Origin: Alloactinosynnema sp. L-07
GTDB lineage: Bacteria > Actinomycetota > Actinomycetes > Mycobacteriales > Pseudonocardiaceae
Assembly: GCF_900070365.1 (NCBI RefSeq)
Contig: NZ_LN850107.1
Span: forward strand, 2,914,001-2,978,000
Direction: 5' to 3'
DNA length: 64,000 bases
The position numbers and the translations under genes were made by a program. Positions 24,411 to 34,495 of the stretch are shown here, piece by piece; position 1 is the stretch's first letter, and the number at the start of each line of letters is the position of its first letter. Under the pieces are notes generated by a model. That model did no database searches, had not been told where the DNA came from, and saw nothing but the letters and a program-made list of their open reading frames with translations.

Positions 24411-26017
24411 TGGCGCTTCCACGCTTCACCCAGGAGCATCATCTGCTCCGAGGTGGAGACCAGACCGTGGACGTTGTCCTGCCAGGGGATGAAGGTGGCG
24501 TTGGCACCGACGATCACCGACGGGACAGTGTCGTTCCAGATGGTGACGATCTTGTCCAGCGCGGCCTGCGTGGCCTCGTCGGTGCCTGCCGCCTGCAGCG
24601 CGGCCAGCGCCGCGTCCATGTCCGGGTTGGCGTAGCCGATGGCATTGGCGCGCGAGGTCGACGCGTAGTTGCCCTGCAGACGCTGGTACGGGTCGCTCTC
24701 CGAGACGCTGGTGGCCCCTCGGGCCAGGTCGTAGTCGCGGTCGACGTAGATCTTCTTGATCTGGTCGGCGATCGAGGCCACGCCTTCGATGTCGACCGTG
24801 AAGCCAACGCCCTCGAGCAGTGCCTTGGTGGCCACGCTCTCAGCCCGGGAGGTGGGGTCGGTGCCGTCCATGTAACTGATCTTGCCGTCGAAACCGTTGG
24901 CCTTGGCCTCTTCGACCAGCTTCTTGGCTTCACCCGCGTTGATCGCGAGAGGCTTGACCTTGGAGGACCAGCGGGACTCCGCCGGGAAGAGATCGGAGCC
25001 GGGAAGGCCCTTGCCCTCGTAGGCCCGCTGGAAGTTGACCGCAGGGTCGAGCGCAAGCGCGATAGCCTTGCGAACCCGCAGGTCGCTGCCCGGGCGCCCG
25101 GCGGCGTTGTTGATCTGGACGACATTGCCGAAGTTGGTCAGCTGGAGCTCGCCCGGGTGCTTCTCCGAGACCGCTTTGTCGACGGTCACGGGGTTGCGCA
25201 GGTAGGCGACGTCGGCGCTCTTGTCGTTCAGGGCAGCGAGCTTGGCGTCGTCGCTCAGGGGCCAGATGAACCGAACCGCGTCGAGGTAGGGCTCGCCCTT
25301 CCAATAGGACTTATTCGCCTTGAGGATCATCTGCTCGGCGGGCGCGTACTTGTCCAGGGTGAACGGCCCTGCGCCGATCGGCTTGAACTCCGCACCGGCG
25401 TACGCCGCCGGAGCCAGGATCATGCCCGCACCTTGGGCCAGCATCGACGGGAACTTCGCCCAGGCCGAGTTCATCGTGAAGACGACGGTCGAGGCATCGG
25501 TCGCCTCCATCTTCTTCAGGTTCGGCGCGAGCAGCGCGGTGTCCGAGCCGCGGTTCTTCATGTAGTAGTTGATGCTAGCGACCACGGCTCCGGCATCGAG
25601 CGACGTACCGTCGCTGAAGGTCACGCCGTCGCGGAGCTTCAGGGTCCACGTCGTGAACGCGGCGTCGCTCTCGAGCGACTTGGCGAGCCACGGCTCGTGT
25701 TTACCGGACTCGGAGTCGTAGCGCATCAGGACGTCGTAGACGGCGGCGAGTGCGTCACCACCCGACGCCCCGGTGGCGTAGGTCAGCGTGGGGTTGAGGC
25801 TGCGTGCCTCGGCGTAGTCGGCGAACGTCAGCGTTCCGCCGCGGACCGGCGCACCGGCGTCGGACTGGCCGCCGACGAGCCCGAACTCGTAGCGGCCGCG
25901 CTCGGCGGTCTGCTGGCCCGCGTTGTCGCCGGACGTCGACGCGCAGGCGGAGGCCAGCGCCGCACAGGCGACGGCCGCGATCGCGAGGCGAGAACCACCT
26001 AATGCAACTCGCTTCAT
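24407..26017 (-). CDS. ABC transporter substrate-binding lipoprotein, DppA/OppA family (SBP_bac_5)
   Basis: A 536-residue extracytoplasmic binding protein. The start at 26017 follows GGAGGAAAC and opens a lipoprotein signal (MKRVALGG...ALASAC, cysteine near residue 26). The mature part has the family blocks GGTLTFADYAEARSLNP, YDVLMRYDSESGKHEPWLAKSLE and IGAGPFTLDKY. Its TGA at 24407-24409 lies within the last four bases of the TnpB element, so the original C-terminus may have been altered by a residue or more. Under regulon palindrome I. Substrate unknown; a steroid or bile acid is possible from context. Confidence 0.9.
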   Translation of the reverse strand: MKRVALGGSRLAIAAVACAALASACASTSGDNAGQQTAERGRYEFGLVGGQSDAGAPVRGGTLTFADYAEARSLNPTLTYATGASGGDALAAVYDVLMRYDSESGKHEPWLAKSLESDAAFTTWTLKLRDGVTFSDGTSLDAGAVVASINYYMKNRGSDTALLAPNLKKMEATDASTVVFTMNSAWAKFPSMLAQGAGMILAPAAYAGAEFKPIGAGPFTLDKYAPAEQMILKANKSYWKGEPYLDAVRFIWPLSDDAKLAALNDKSADVAYLRNPVTVDKAVSEKHPGELQLTNFGNVVQINNAAGRPGSDLRVRKAIALALDPAVNFQRAYEGKGLPGSDLFPAESRWSSKVKPLAINAGEAKKLVEEAKANGFDGKISYMDGTDPTSRAESVATKALLEGVGFTVDIEGVASIADQIKKIYVDRDYDLARGATSVSESDPYQRLQGNYASTSRANAIGYANPDMDAALAALQAAGTDEATQAALDKIVTIWNDTVPSVIVGANATFIPWQDNVHGLVSTSEQMMLLGEAWKRH

Positions 26018-26118
26018 ATAGTTTCCTCCAAGTTCATGGGCGCGGGGTGGAGAAGCCATCGGGGCCGCGCCTGTCATCGCGGAAACTACGGACGCCGCGG
26101 GGCGCGGAAAGTGATGGG

Positions 26119-26133
26119 TCCCACTCACTGGGA
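26119..26133. promoter_or_regulatory. Regulon palindrome I, upstream of the ABC importer operon
   Basis: TCCCACTCACTGGGA, with perfect 5-bp arms. Reading leftward, a 30-nt spacer leads to TAGTTT (26083-26088), giving a leader of about 60 nt before the binding-protein ATG. The rest of the 234-bp gap holds no recognisable gene. Confidence 0.78.
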
Positions 26134-26251
26134 GGTCCTCACCGGGATCCTTCGCGCAGCGGAATCCGAGGTTCGCCGAGGTGGATCGAGAGCGCGCCGA
26201 GACCCCGGAAAAGCTCCTCACCTGGCGTGACCACGCCGCGACAGGATTCAC

Positions 26252-27007
26252 TCATCCGAAGAACGCCTGGCCGCCGTCCAGGGGAATCGTCGCGCCGGTC
26301 AGGTAGCCGAGGTCAGGTCCGACCAACGCCACCACGGCCCGACCGATGTCGGCCTCCGGGTCGCCGATCCGCCGCATGGGGATGCTCGCGACGAACGCCG
26401 CCGCCTCCTCCGGCCGGGCCTTCGCCCAGCCCTCGAGGCCGGGCGACATCGCGTGCGGTGCTATCGAGTTCGCGCGGATCCCGTCCGGCGCCCACTCGAC
26501 GGCGACGGTTCGGGTCAGCGATCGCAGCGCACTCTTGGCGGCCGCGTACGCGCCATACGTCGTGGGGTCCCAGCGCACCATCGCGGAGGTGACCAGGTTG
26601 ACGATCGACCCGCCGCCCCTGAGGTGTGGATGGCACGCCTTCATCAGGGCGAACGCCGCGAACGGCGCCGCGTCGAAACCCTTGCGGAAGTCGTCGTCGC
26701 TCATGTCCAGCAGCGGCCCGTATGCCCCGGCGTAAGCGTTGTTGACCAGGATGTCGAGACGACCGAACTCCGCGACCACCGCGTCGGCCATGGCCGGGAG
26801 CGCCGGAGTGTCGGTGACGTCGCAGGGGAAAGGTTCGGCCCTCACCCCGCGTGCGCGCAGGAGGTCGCATGTCGACTCCAGCTTCGACAGGGTCCGGCCG
26901 ACCACGGCCACATCGACATCCTCGGCGGCCAGCGCCAGCGCGATGCCCTCGCCGACACCTTGACCGGCACCCGTCACCAACGCGACCTTGCCCTGCAACG
27001 CACCCAT
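26252..27007 (-). CDS. Short-chain dehydrogenase/reductase
   Basis: A 251-residue classical SDR: TGAGQGVGEG cofactor loop (residues 11-20), NNAYAG in place of NNAG, and the catalytic S...Y..AK block (TSAMVRWDPTTYGAYAAAK). It ends LTGATIPLDGGQAFFG, typical of FabG-like enzymes. Substrate unknown; the neighbours suggest a beta-hydroxyacyl-CoA or hydroxysteroid. Divergent from the CoA ligase, with palindrome B between; the -10-like GATCAT is at 27037-27042 and GGAGGAG precedes the ATG. Confidence 0.85.
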   Translation of the reverse strand: MGALQGKVALVTGAGQGVGEGIALALAAEDVDVAVVGRTLSKLESTCDLLRARGVRAEPFPCDVTDTPALPAMADAVVAEFGRLDILVNNAYAGAYGPLLDMSDDDFRKGFDAAPFAAFALMKACHPHLRGGGSIVNLVTSAMVRWDPTTYGAYAAAKSALRSLTRTVAVEWAPDGIRANSIAPHAMSPGLEGWAKARPEEAAAFVASIPMRRIGDPEADIGRAVVALVGPDLGYLTGATIPLDGGQAFFG

Positions 27008-27072
27008 CCGACACTCCTCCAGCTAGTGGTCGCCCCATGATCGGAGGGGAGAGGCGTAGCGGGCTCGCTCGG

Positions 27073-27087
27073 TCCCGGTCAGCGGAA
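27073..27087. promoter_or_regulatory. Regulon palindrome B, divergent SDR / CoA-ligase promoters
   Basis: TCCCGGTCAGCGGAA, identical to copy A. Leftward: 30-nt spacer to GATCAT (27037-27042). Rightward: 29-nt spacer to GAGAGT (27117-27122). It lies almost midway between the two start codons. Confidence 0.78.
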
Positions 27088-27154
27088 GTCGTCCACTACC
27101 GGCGCACACTTGAGGCGAGAGTGGGGCCGAGAATCGACCCAGGAGGATCAGCCA

Positions 27155-28792
27155 ATGACGACGCATGCCGACTCTCGCGCGATGGCACGGGCCGTGGTGG
27201 AGAAGCTCACCGGTCCCGGCGGACCGTTCGAACTGGCGAAGCAGGAGGTCCTCGGAACGAGCCTGCCGGTGTTCACCCATCGCCGCCGCGCCCTGCACGA
27301 GCTGCTGGCCGAGTCCGTGCGGCACGGCGACCGCGACTACATCGTCACCGCGGACTCCAGGTTGACCTTCCGGGAGCACGCGGCTCAGGTGGCGTCGCTT
27401 GCCCGCACACTGCGTGAGGAGTACGGCGTGGGGCCGGGCGACCGGGTCGCCATCGCGGCGGCCAACTCGCCGGAGTGGATCGTCACGTTCTGGGCGACGG
27501 TCTCGATCGGTGCGATCGCGGTCGGCTACAACGCCTGGTGGTCCACCCGCGAGCTGGCCTACGGCCTCGAGCACACCACCCCGACCCTGGTCGTCGCCGA
27601 CGCCAAGCGCGCCGCCCAGCTCCAGGACAGCGACGTGCGGGTCCTCACGATCGAGGGCGACATCCCTCGTCTCGCCGCGCGGCACGCGGCCGAGCCGCTC
27701 CCGACTTGCGACGTCGCGGAGGACGACCCGGCGGTCATCCTCTACACCTCCGGTACGTCGGGCCGCCCCAAGGGAGCCACCCACTCCCACCGGAACCTGC
27801 TGTCCGTCGCCGAGTACCACCGGATGAACGACGCGCTCGCCGCCGCCTTCGGTGACCCGACCGACCCCCGCGACCGCACCTACCTGCTCGCGCTCCCGCT
27901 CTTCCACATCGCGAGCCTGCACAACCTGGCCGTCCCGCGGCTGGCCAACGGCAGCAAGATCGCCCTGCACCATGGCGCGTTCGACGTCGACCGTGTGCTG
28001 CGCCTGATCCAGGACGAGCGGGTCACCAACTGGGGCGCGATCCCGACGATGGCCAACCGGCTCTTGGCCCACGGCGACCTCTCGTCGTACGACCTGTCGT
28101 CGTTGACCGCGTTCTCGCTGGCCTCGGCCCCGTCCTCCCCCGCCTTCCAGGAACGGCTTCGCAAGTCACTGACGTTCGCGACCGGCGCCCTGGTCGACAG
28201 CTACGGCCTCACCGAGTCCTGTACGGCGATCTCCGTGGCCACCACCGCCGACCTCAACGAGGACCCCGGCACGCTGGGATACCCGATCGTGGGCGTCCAA
28301 CTGGAGATCCGCGACGTGATGGGGCGCCCCGTCCCGGACGGCGTCGAGGGCGAGATCTGCGTGCGTAGCGCGTACACGATGCTCGGCTACTGGAACGATC
28401 CCGCCGCGACCGCCGACGCGATCGGCGCGGACCGCTGGCTGCACACGGGGGACATCGGGCTCGTCCGCGAGGGCCGGGTCCGGCTCACCAGCAGGCGCTC
28501 CGACCTGATCATCCGCGGTGGCGAGAACGTCTACCCGGCCGAGGTCGAGGCCGCGCTCGCCGAGCACCCGCTGGTCACCGAGTGCGTCGTGCTCGGCGTG
28601 CCCCACGAGGACCTCGGCCAGGAGGTCGCCGCGGTCATCGTCACCGACGCGGCACTGAACGCCGAGGAGCTCTGTGCCTTCGCGGGCGAGCGACTCGGCC
28701 ACTTCAAGGTGCCGACGCACTGGACCTTCACCGACCGCCCGCTCCCACGCAACGCCACCGGCAAGGTGGTCCGGCGGGACGTCACCGTTTGA
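27155..28792 (+). CDS. Acyl-CoA synthetase (AMP-forming)
   Basis: A 545-residue ligase with [17 protein letters not shown] (about residue 195), YGLTES, the hinge block [19 protein letters not shown] and the C-terminal lysine block [12 protein letters not shown] at 27155 has a full AGGAGG 8 nt upstream. As it shares palindrome B with an SDR and is followed by the side-chain beta-oxidation genes, it probably activates a steroid side-chain carboxylate (cholestenoate or bile-acid type), but the exact FadD type is not recognised. Confidence 0.85.
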   Translation: MTTHADSRAMARAVVEKLTGPGGPFELAKQEVLGTSLPVFTHRRRALHELLAESVRHGDRDYIVTADSRLTFREHAAQVASLARTLREEYGVGPGDRVAIAAANSPEWIVTFWATVSIGAIAVGYNAWWSTRELAYGLEHTTPTLVVADAKRAAQLQDSDVRVLTIEGDIPRLAARHAAEPLPTCDVAEDDPAVILYTSGTSGRPKGATHSHRNLLSVAEYHRMNDALAAAFGDPTDPRDRTYLLALPLFHIASLHNLAVPRLANGSKIALHHGAFDVDRVLRLIQDERVTNWGAIPTMANRLLAHGDLSSYDLSSLTAFSLASAPSSPAFQERLRKSLTFATGALVDSYGLTESCTAISVATTADLNEDPGTLGYPIVGVQLEIRDVMGRPVPDGVEGEICVRSAYTMLGYWNDPAATADAIGADRWLHTGDIGLVREGRVRLTSRRSDLIIRGGENVYPAEVEAALAEHPLVTECVVLGVPHEDLGQEVAAVIVTDAALNAEELCAFAGERLGHFKVPTHWTFTDRPLPRNATGKVVRRDVTV

Positions 28793-28805
28793 GTCCGAGC
28801 AGGTC

Positions 28806-28834
28806 GCCCCGCTCCCGGGTCAATGGGGGCGGGG
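28806..28834. terminator. Convergent hairpin between the CoA ligase and thioesterase genes
   Basis: CCCCGC-T-CCC pairs with GGG-G-GCGGGG around an 8-nt loop (about 10 bp with one G-T pair). It lies where two genes converge and covers the thioesterase stop. There is no U-tract, so the terminator role is inferred. Confidence 0.4.
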
Positions 28835-29431
28835 TAGGTGCTTGTTGACGAAGAGGCCGTCGGCGGAGACGCAGACCTCGCCGCCCGCGGAGATGGTGCC
28901 GACCGTGCGGATCTTCCGGCCGTCGACGGACTCCTGGCGGGCGCTCACGGTCAGCTCCTCGAAGAGCGGCGTGGGCCGGTGGTAGCGCAGGGTCAGGGTG
29001 CCGGTCATCCCCGACTCCCCGGCCCAGTGGTTCGCGACGCCGAGCGTGTGGTCGAGGATCAACGCCGAGATGCCGCCGTGCACACATCCTGGCGGGCCCT
29101 GGTAGGCCAGGCCGAGGGTTACCCGGCCCTCGATCGAGCCGTCGTCCTGGCCGGTCAGGTGCAGCGGAGGAGCGATAGCGTTCTCTGGGCCGGTCACCGG
29201 GTCGTGCCGCGTCACGCCCTCGCCCGCCCACATGTCGACCATCCGCTCGTGCACGCTCGGGGCGTGGTCCTCGAGGTGGTCGGCGACGGCGTTGAGCTGG
29301 TCGGCCACCGCGCTCATCTCGGCCGCGCTGTTGTCTCCGGCGTGCAGCAGCGTCTCGATGACGCGGCGGGCAGCGGCCACGGCCGCGTCGACGCCCTTGT
29401 TTCTCGGAGTGGCGGTGAGTTCAAGCGTCAT
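28820..29431 (-). CDS. PaaI-type hotdog thioesterase
   Basis: A 203-residue protein whose C-terminal half is a 4HBT/PaaI hotdog (YQGPPGCVHGGISALILDHTLG, residues about 110-131), with the HGG and Asp expected for acyl-CoA hydrolysis. The first 90 residues look helical. It overlaps the MaoC stop as ATGA, so it is the end of the fadA5-fadE34-maoC transcript. It could recycle CoA from stalled steroid acyl-CoAs. Confidence 0.83.
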   Translation of the reverse strand: MTLELTATPRNKGVDAAVAAARRVIETLLHAGDNSAAEMSAVADQLNAVADHLEDHAPSVHERMVDMWAGEGVTRHDPVTGPENAIAPPLHLTGQDDGSIEGRVTLGLAYQGPPGCVHGGISALILDHTLGVANHWAGESGMTGTLTLRYHRPTPLFEELTVSARQESVDGRKIRTVGTISAGGEVCVSADGLFVNKHLPRPH

Positions 29432-30279
29432 GGGGTGACCTCCGCGCAGGCGTGGCTGAGCACGGGCGCGTCCTCGCGCTCGGGACAGGTGGCGACAAAG
29501 GTGAGCAGGTCACCGTCGCGCCAGACCGACGTACGGATCATCTCACCGGGGAACAACGTGCCGGCGAACCGCACGGACAGGCTGGTCAGGCGCGTGGCGT
29601 CGCCGTCGAGCACGCCATCGACGAGGGCCTTCGCCACGACGCCGTAGGTCGCCAGGCCGTGCAGGATCGGGCGGTCGAAGCCGACCCGCTTGGCGAAGGC
29701 CGGGTCCGCGTGCAGCGGGTTGAGGTCGCCGTTGAGCCGGTAGAGCAGCGCTTGTCCTGCGGTCGTCGGAGCGTCGAGCACGTGGTCGGGTTGACGCCCC
29801 GGAACAGTCCCGTCCGGTTCCGGTCCGGGCTCGCCGCCGAAGCCCCCCGCGCCGCGGGCCCAGATCTGCGTCCGGCTGGTCCAGAGCGGGCCCGCGGCGT
29901 CCGCGGCCACGCTCTCGAGGACCAGCACGGCCGCCTTGCCCTTGTCCCAGACGTCGGCGATGCGCGATTCCACAGTCGCGTCCCCCCTGGCGGGCAACGG
30001 CCGGTGCACCGTCAGCGACTGGCCCGCGTGCAGGATCGTGGCGAGGTCGATTCCGAGGGCGGACAGGTCCAGGCTCGGGGCGACGTCGTCGCCTGCCGAG
30101 ACGCCCTGCCCGGCCACCATCGCGAACGTCGGCAGCACCTGCAGCCCGCGCTCGTAGGCGTAGCTCAGGTCCTCGGGCCCGGCGCCGAGCGACAGCTGGT
30201 AGAGGAGCACGTCGCGTCGCGTCCAGCTGATCTCGCGCCGCGAGGGCTCCATGGCGAGGAACCTGCCAGGATCAATCAC
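29428..30279 (-). CDS. MaoC-type 2-enoyl-CoA hydratase (Hsd4B/ChsH3-like)
   Basis: A 283-residue double-hotdog hydratase. The C-terminal hotdog has the canonical YRLNGDLNPLHADP...FDRPILHGLATYG. The likely start is the GTG at 30279 (VIDPGRFLAMEPSRREISWT), because family members begin with an IDP-like segment followed by the WTxxDVLLYxLxLGAG block; an internal ATG at 30252 is the alternative. It overlaps the fadE34 stop. It would hydrate the side-chain enoyl-CoA made by FadE34. Confidence 0.85.
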   Translation of the reverse strand: MIDPGRFLAMEPSRREISWTRRDVLLYQLSLGAGPEDLSYAYERGLQVLPTFAMVAGQGVSAGDDVAPSLDLSALGIDLATILHAGQSLTVHRPLPARGDATVESRIADVWDKGKAAVLVLESVAADAAGPLWTSRTQIWARGAGGFGGEPGPEPDGTVPGRQPDHVLDAPTTAGQALLYRLNGDLNPLHADPAFAKRVGFDRPILHGLATYGVVAKALVDGVLDGDATRLTSLSVRFAGTLFPGEMIRTSVWRDGDLLTFVATCPEREDAPVLSHACAEVTP

Positions 30280-32341
30280 GGGGCAACCCCAGGATCCGCT
30301 CGCCGATGATGTTGAGCTGAACATCCGTGGTGCCACCCGCGATGGACAGGCAGCGGCTGTTGAGGAACCACCAGGTGGCGGACTTCTCCCTGGGGTCGGC
30401 GACCAGCGCCGACGGGCCCTGCCATTGCATGCAGGTCTCCCAGACCTGCTGGATGTTCTCCACGCCGACCAGCTTCGCGATGCTGGACTCGGCGCCGGGC
30501 TGCCTGCCCGCCAGGGATCGAATCGTCCGACGCAGGCCGAGCAGCCCCGCGGACTGGGCATCGCAGAGGATCTGCCCGAGCAGCGCGAGCTGCGCCGAGT
30601 CGGTCGGGTCGACGAGGCTCAACAGCCGCTCGCCCGAGCCGATCGCGGAGTCGTGCGAGAGCGCCACCCGCTCGTTGGCGAGCGTCGTCCGCGCCAGCTT
30701 CCAGCCGTCACCAGGTTCGGCGACCAGCATCTCGTCGGGGATGAACACGTCGTCGAGGAAGACCTCGTTGAACAGTGCCTCGCCGGTCAGCTCGCGCAGC
30801 GGCCGGACGTCGATTCCGGGAGTGCTCATGTCGAGCACGAAATAGGAGATGCCCTTGTGCTTGGGGACCTCGGCATCGGTCCGCGCCAGCAGCACGCCGT
30901 AGTGCGCGTCGAGGGCCATCGAGGTCCAGACCTTCTGGCCGTTGACCTTCCAGCCACCCTCGATCTTCTCGGCCCGGGTGGCGAGGCCTGCCAGGTCGGA
31001 GCCCGCCCCGGGTTCGCTGAAGAGCTGGCACCAGCCGATCGTGCCGTCGAGGCTGCCGGGTAGGAGCCGCTCCCGCTGCTCTGGGTCGCCGTGCTCGATG
31101 AGCGTGGGCACGACCCAGTTCCCGATGACCATGTCGACCGGGGCGAGTCCTGCCGCGTCCAGTTCCTCGGCGATAACCAGCTGGGTCACCGCGTCGGCAT
31201 CCTTGCCCCAGGGCGACGGCAGGTGCGGTGCGGTGTAGCCGTGCTCGGCGAGCCACGCCTGGGGCGCGGGAGCGGCGGCGGCAGCGGCGAGCTCGGTGCG
31301 GATGGCGGCGCGGATCCGGTCCGCCTCCGGTGGCAGGTCCACGGCGAGGGTGCGTCGTACGCCGTCAAGGCTGAGCCGCGCGACGCGCTGGTGCCAGACG
31401 GTCGTCGATCCCAGCAGGAGCCGCAGCATGTGCGCGCGGCGGAGATAGAGGCTCGCGTCGTGCTCCCACGTGAAGCCGATGCCACCCAGCGTGTTGATGA
31501 GGTCCTTGGCGGTGCTGAAGCCTGCCTCGATCGAGATGGCCGCGGCGACCGCCGCGGTCAGGGACGCCTCTGGGGCGCGGTGGTCCCACGCGCGCGCGGC
31601 GTCCCAGGCGCAGGCTGCCGCCTGCTCGGTGCGGGCCAGCATCCGGGCGCAACGGTGCTTGACGCCCTGGAACCGCCCGATGGGGCGGCCGAACTGCTCA
31701 CGCACCTTCGCGTAGTCGGCCGCCGTGCTCGTGTTCCGATCCGCGAGCCCGGTCGCTTCGGCGGCGAACAGCACGGCCGCGAGGTCGAAGGGCAGCTGGG
31801 TGTCGAGGTTCAGGGCGGTCACGTGACCGGCGACCTCCACCGAGGCCAGCCGGCGAGTCAGGTCATGGCTGTCGAGCGGGGTGACCACCACGGACTCCCG
31901 GTCCGCCAGTACCCAGCCTCCCTCGACCGGCAGCACGAACAGGTCGGCCACCTGGCCCCCGAGCACCGGGCTCCCGACGCCGAACCCGACGGCCGCTGTC
32001 GTCGTACCGTCGGCCAGGCCCGACAGGTGCTCACGGTGGCCTGCCGCGGCCAGGACGGCACTGGCCAGCACCGTCGGCAGGAAGGGACCCGGTGTCATGG
32101 CTCGGCCGAGCTCCTCGACCACGACCGCCAGCTCGAGGAGGCCTGCTCCGGAGCCACCGTCTTCCTCGGGCAGGTGCAGACCGAGCAGGCCCTGGTCGGC
32201 GAGGGCGGCCCAGAACGGCGGGCGCTCCTCGGTCTTGGCGTTGACGGCGTCGCGTACGACGGTCTCGCTCACGTGGCGGGTCGCGAATGCCCGCACCGAG
32301 TCGCGCAGGTCGATGTGTTCCTGTTCCAGTCCGAGGGTCAT
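30272..32341 (-). CDS. fadE34: Two-domain acyl-CoA dehydrogenase FadE34 (ChsE3)
   Basis: A 689-residue protein of two ACAD units in one chain. Residues 1 to about 330 form a degenerate unit (VREQFGRPIGRFQGVKHRCARM; INTLGGIGFTWEHDASLYLRRA). Residues about 350-689 form a full unit (FSEPGAGSDLAGLATRA; VNGQKVWTSMALDAHYG; GGTTDVQLNIIGERILGLPR). FadE34 (about 711 aa in M. tuberculosis) dehydrogenates 5-carbon steroid side-chain CoAs, and its Rhodococcus relatives act on bile-acid CoAs. One nt downstream of the fadA5 stop, in the same operon. Confidence 0.9.
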   Translation of the reverse strand: MTLGLEQEHIDLRDSVRAFATRHVSETVVRDAVNAKTEERPPFWAALADQGLLGLHLPEEDGGSGAGLLELAVVVEELGRAMTPGPFLPTVLASAVLAAAGHREHLSGLADGTTTAAVGFGVGSPVLGGQVADLFVLPVEGGWVLADRESVVVTPLDSHDLTRRLASVEVAGHVTALNLDTQLPFDLAAVLFAAEATGLADRNTSTAADYAKVREQFGRPIGRFQGVKHRCARMLARTEQAAACAWDAARAWDHRAPEASLTAAVAAAISIEAGFSTAKDLINTLGGIGFTWEHDASLYLRRAHMLRLLLGSTTVWHQRVARLSLDGVRRTLAVDLPPEADRIRAAIRTELAAAAAAPAPQAWLAEHGYTAPHLPSPWGKDADAVTQLVIAEELDAAGLAPVDMVIGNWVVPTLIEHGDPEQRERLLPGSLDGTIGWCQLFSEPGAGSDLAGLATRAEKIEGGWKVNGQKVWTSMALDAHYGVLLARTDAEVPKHKGISYFVLDMSTPGIDVRPLRELTGEALFNEVFLDDVFIPDEMLVAEPGDGWKLARTTLANERVALSHDSAIGSGERLLSLVDPTDSAQLALLGQILCDAQSAGLLGLRRTIRSLAGRQPGAESSIAKLVGVENIQQVWETCMQWQGPSALVADPREKSATWWFLNSRCLSIAGGTTDVQLNIIGERILGLPRD

Positions 32342-32342
32342 G

Positions 32343-33518
<1,176 letters not shown>

Positions 33519-33561
33519 TAACGCACGCTCCACCGGCACCCGCGCTTCTACCTTCGGCGCC

Positions 33562-34485
33562 ATGAGTACAACGAACCTCGCCGGAAAGACCGCCATCGTC
33601 ACGGGGGCGGGCTCCGGCCTCGGCCGCGCTGAGGCCCTCGCCCTCGCCCTCGCGGGCGCCAACGTGGTGGTCAACGACATCGGCGACGCCGCCGACACCG
33701 TGGTCGCCGAGATCCGTGCCCTCGGCCCCGGCGCCGTCGCGGTCAAGGGCGATGTGGGGGACTGGTCCCTGTCCGACGAGATGGTCGCGGCCGCCGTCGA
33801 TACCTTCGGCTCCCTCGACATCGTCGTGAACAACGCGGGCGTCCTGCGCGACACGATGATCTTCAACCTCACCGAGCAGGCTTGGGACGACGTGATCCGC
33901 GTCCACCTCAAGGGACATGCCTCGCTGTCCCGTGCCGCCGCGGTGCACTGGCGCTCGGCGAGCAAAGCCGCGGGCGGCCCGGTCTACGGTCGCCTGATCA
34001 ACACCTCCTCCGAGGCATTCCTCTTCGGCTCGGCCGGGCAGCCCAACTACGCCGCGGCCAAGGCGGGCATCACCGCGCTGACGCTGTCGGCGGGCCAGGG
34101 CTTGAGCAGGTACGGCGTCACCGCCAACGTGATCTGCCCGCGGGCGCGCACCAGCATGACCGCTCACGTCTTCGCCGAAGACCCTCGCCAGGACCAGCTC
34201 GACATCCTGGCTCCCGAGCGCGTCGGCACCTTCGTGTCCTACCTCGCCTCGCCCGCCGCCGCGGACGTCAACTGCCAGGTCTTCGTTGTGTACGGCGACA
34301 TGGTGGCGCTGATGGACTCCCCCAAGGTCGAGCAGAAGTTCTCGGCCGCGGACGGCGCATTCACCGTCGAGGAGTTCGACGCCCGTGTGTCGCCGTACTT
34401 CGTGGGGCGTTCGCCGTGGCGGAACTACGCGGCGTACAGCGTCGCCGAACTGGACACCACCGGCATCGAGAACATCGCGAACTGA
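33562..34485 (+). CDS. hsd4A: 17-beta-hydroxysteroid/3-hydroxyacyl-CoA dehydrogenase Hsd4A-like
   Basis: A 307-residue SDR of the MFE-2 type: VTGAGSGLGRAEALALA (residues about 12-28), NNAGVLRD, then S...PNYAAAKAG, and a C-terminal tail FTVEEFDARVSPYF that is absent from short SDRs. In mycobacteria Hsd4A oxidises the side-chain beta-hydroxyacyl-CoA between the MaoC hydratase and FadA5 steps, which matches its place divergent from fadA5. The in-frame sequence upstream of 33562 overlaps fadA5. Confidence 0.85.
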   Translation: MSTTNLAGKTAIVTGAGSGLGRAEALALALAGANVVVNDIGDAADTVVAEIRALGPGAVAVKGDVGDWSLSDEMVAAAVDTFGSLDIVVNNAGVLRDTMIFNLTEQAWDDVIRVHLKGHASLSRAAAVHWRSASKAAGGPVYGRLINTSSEAFLFGSAGQPNYAAAKAGITALTLSAGQGLSRYGVTANVICPRARTSMTAHVFAEDPRQDQLDILAPERVGTFVSYLASPAAADVNCQVFVVYGDMVALMDSPKVEQKFSAADGAFTVEEFDARVSPYFVGRSPWRNYAAYSVAELDTTGIENIAN

Positions 34486-34495
34486 ACCCCGCGAT

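Noticed and set aside
23026..24429. Long minus-strand frame opposite tnpB
   Set aside because: Composition is that of an antisense shadow in GC-rich DNA; TnpB on the plus strand has all family motifs.
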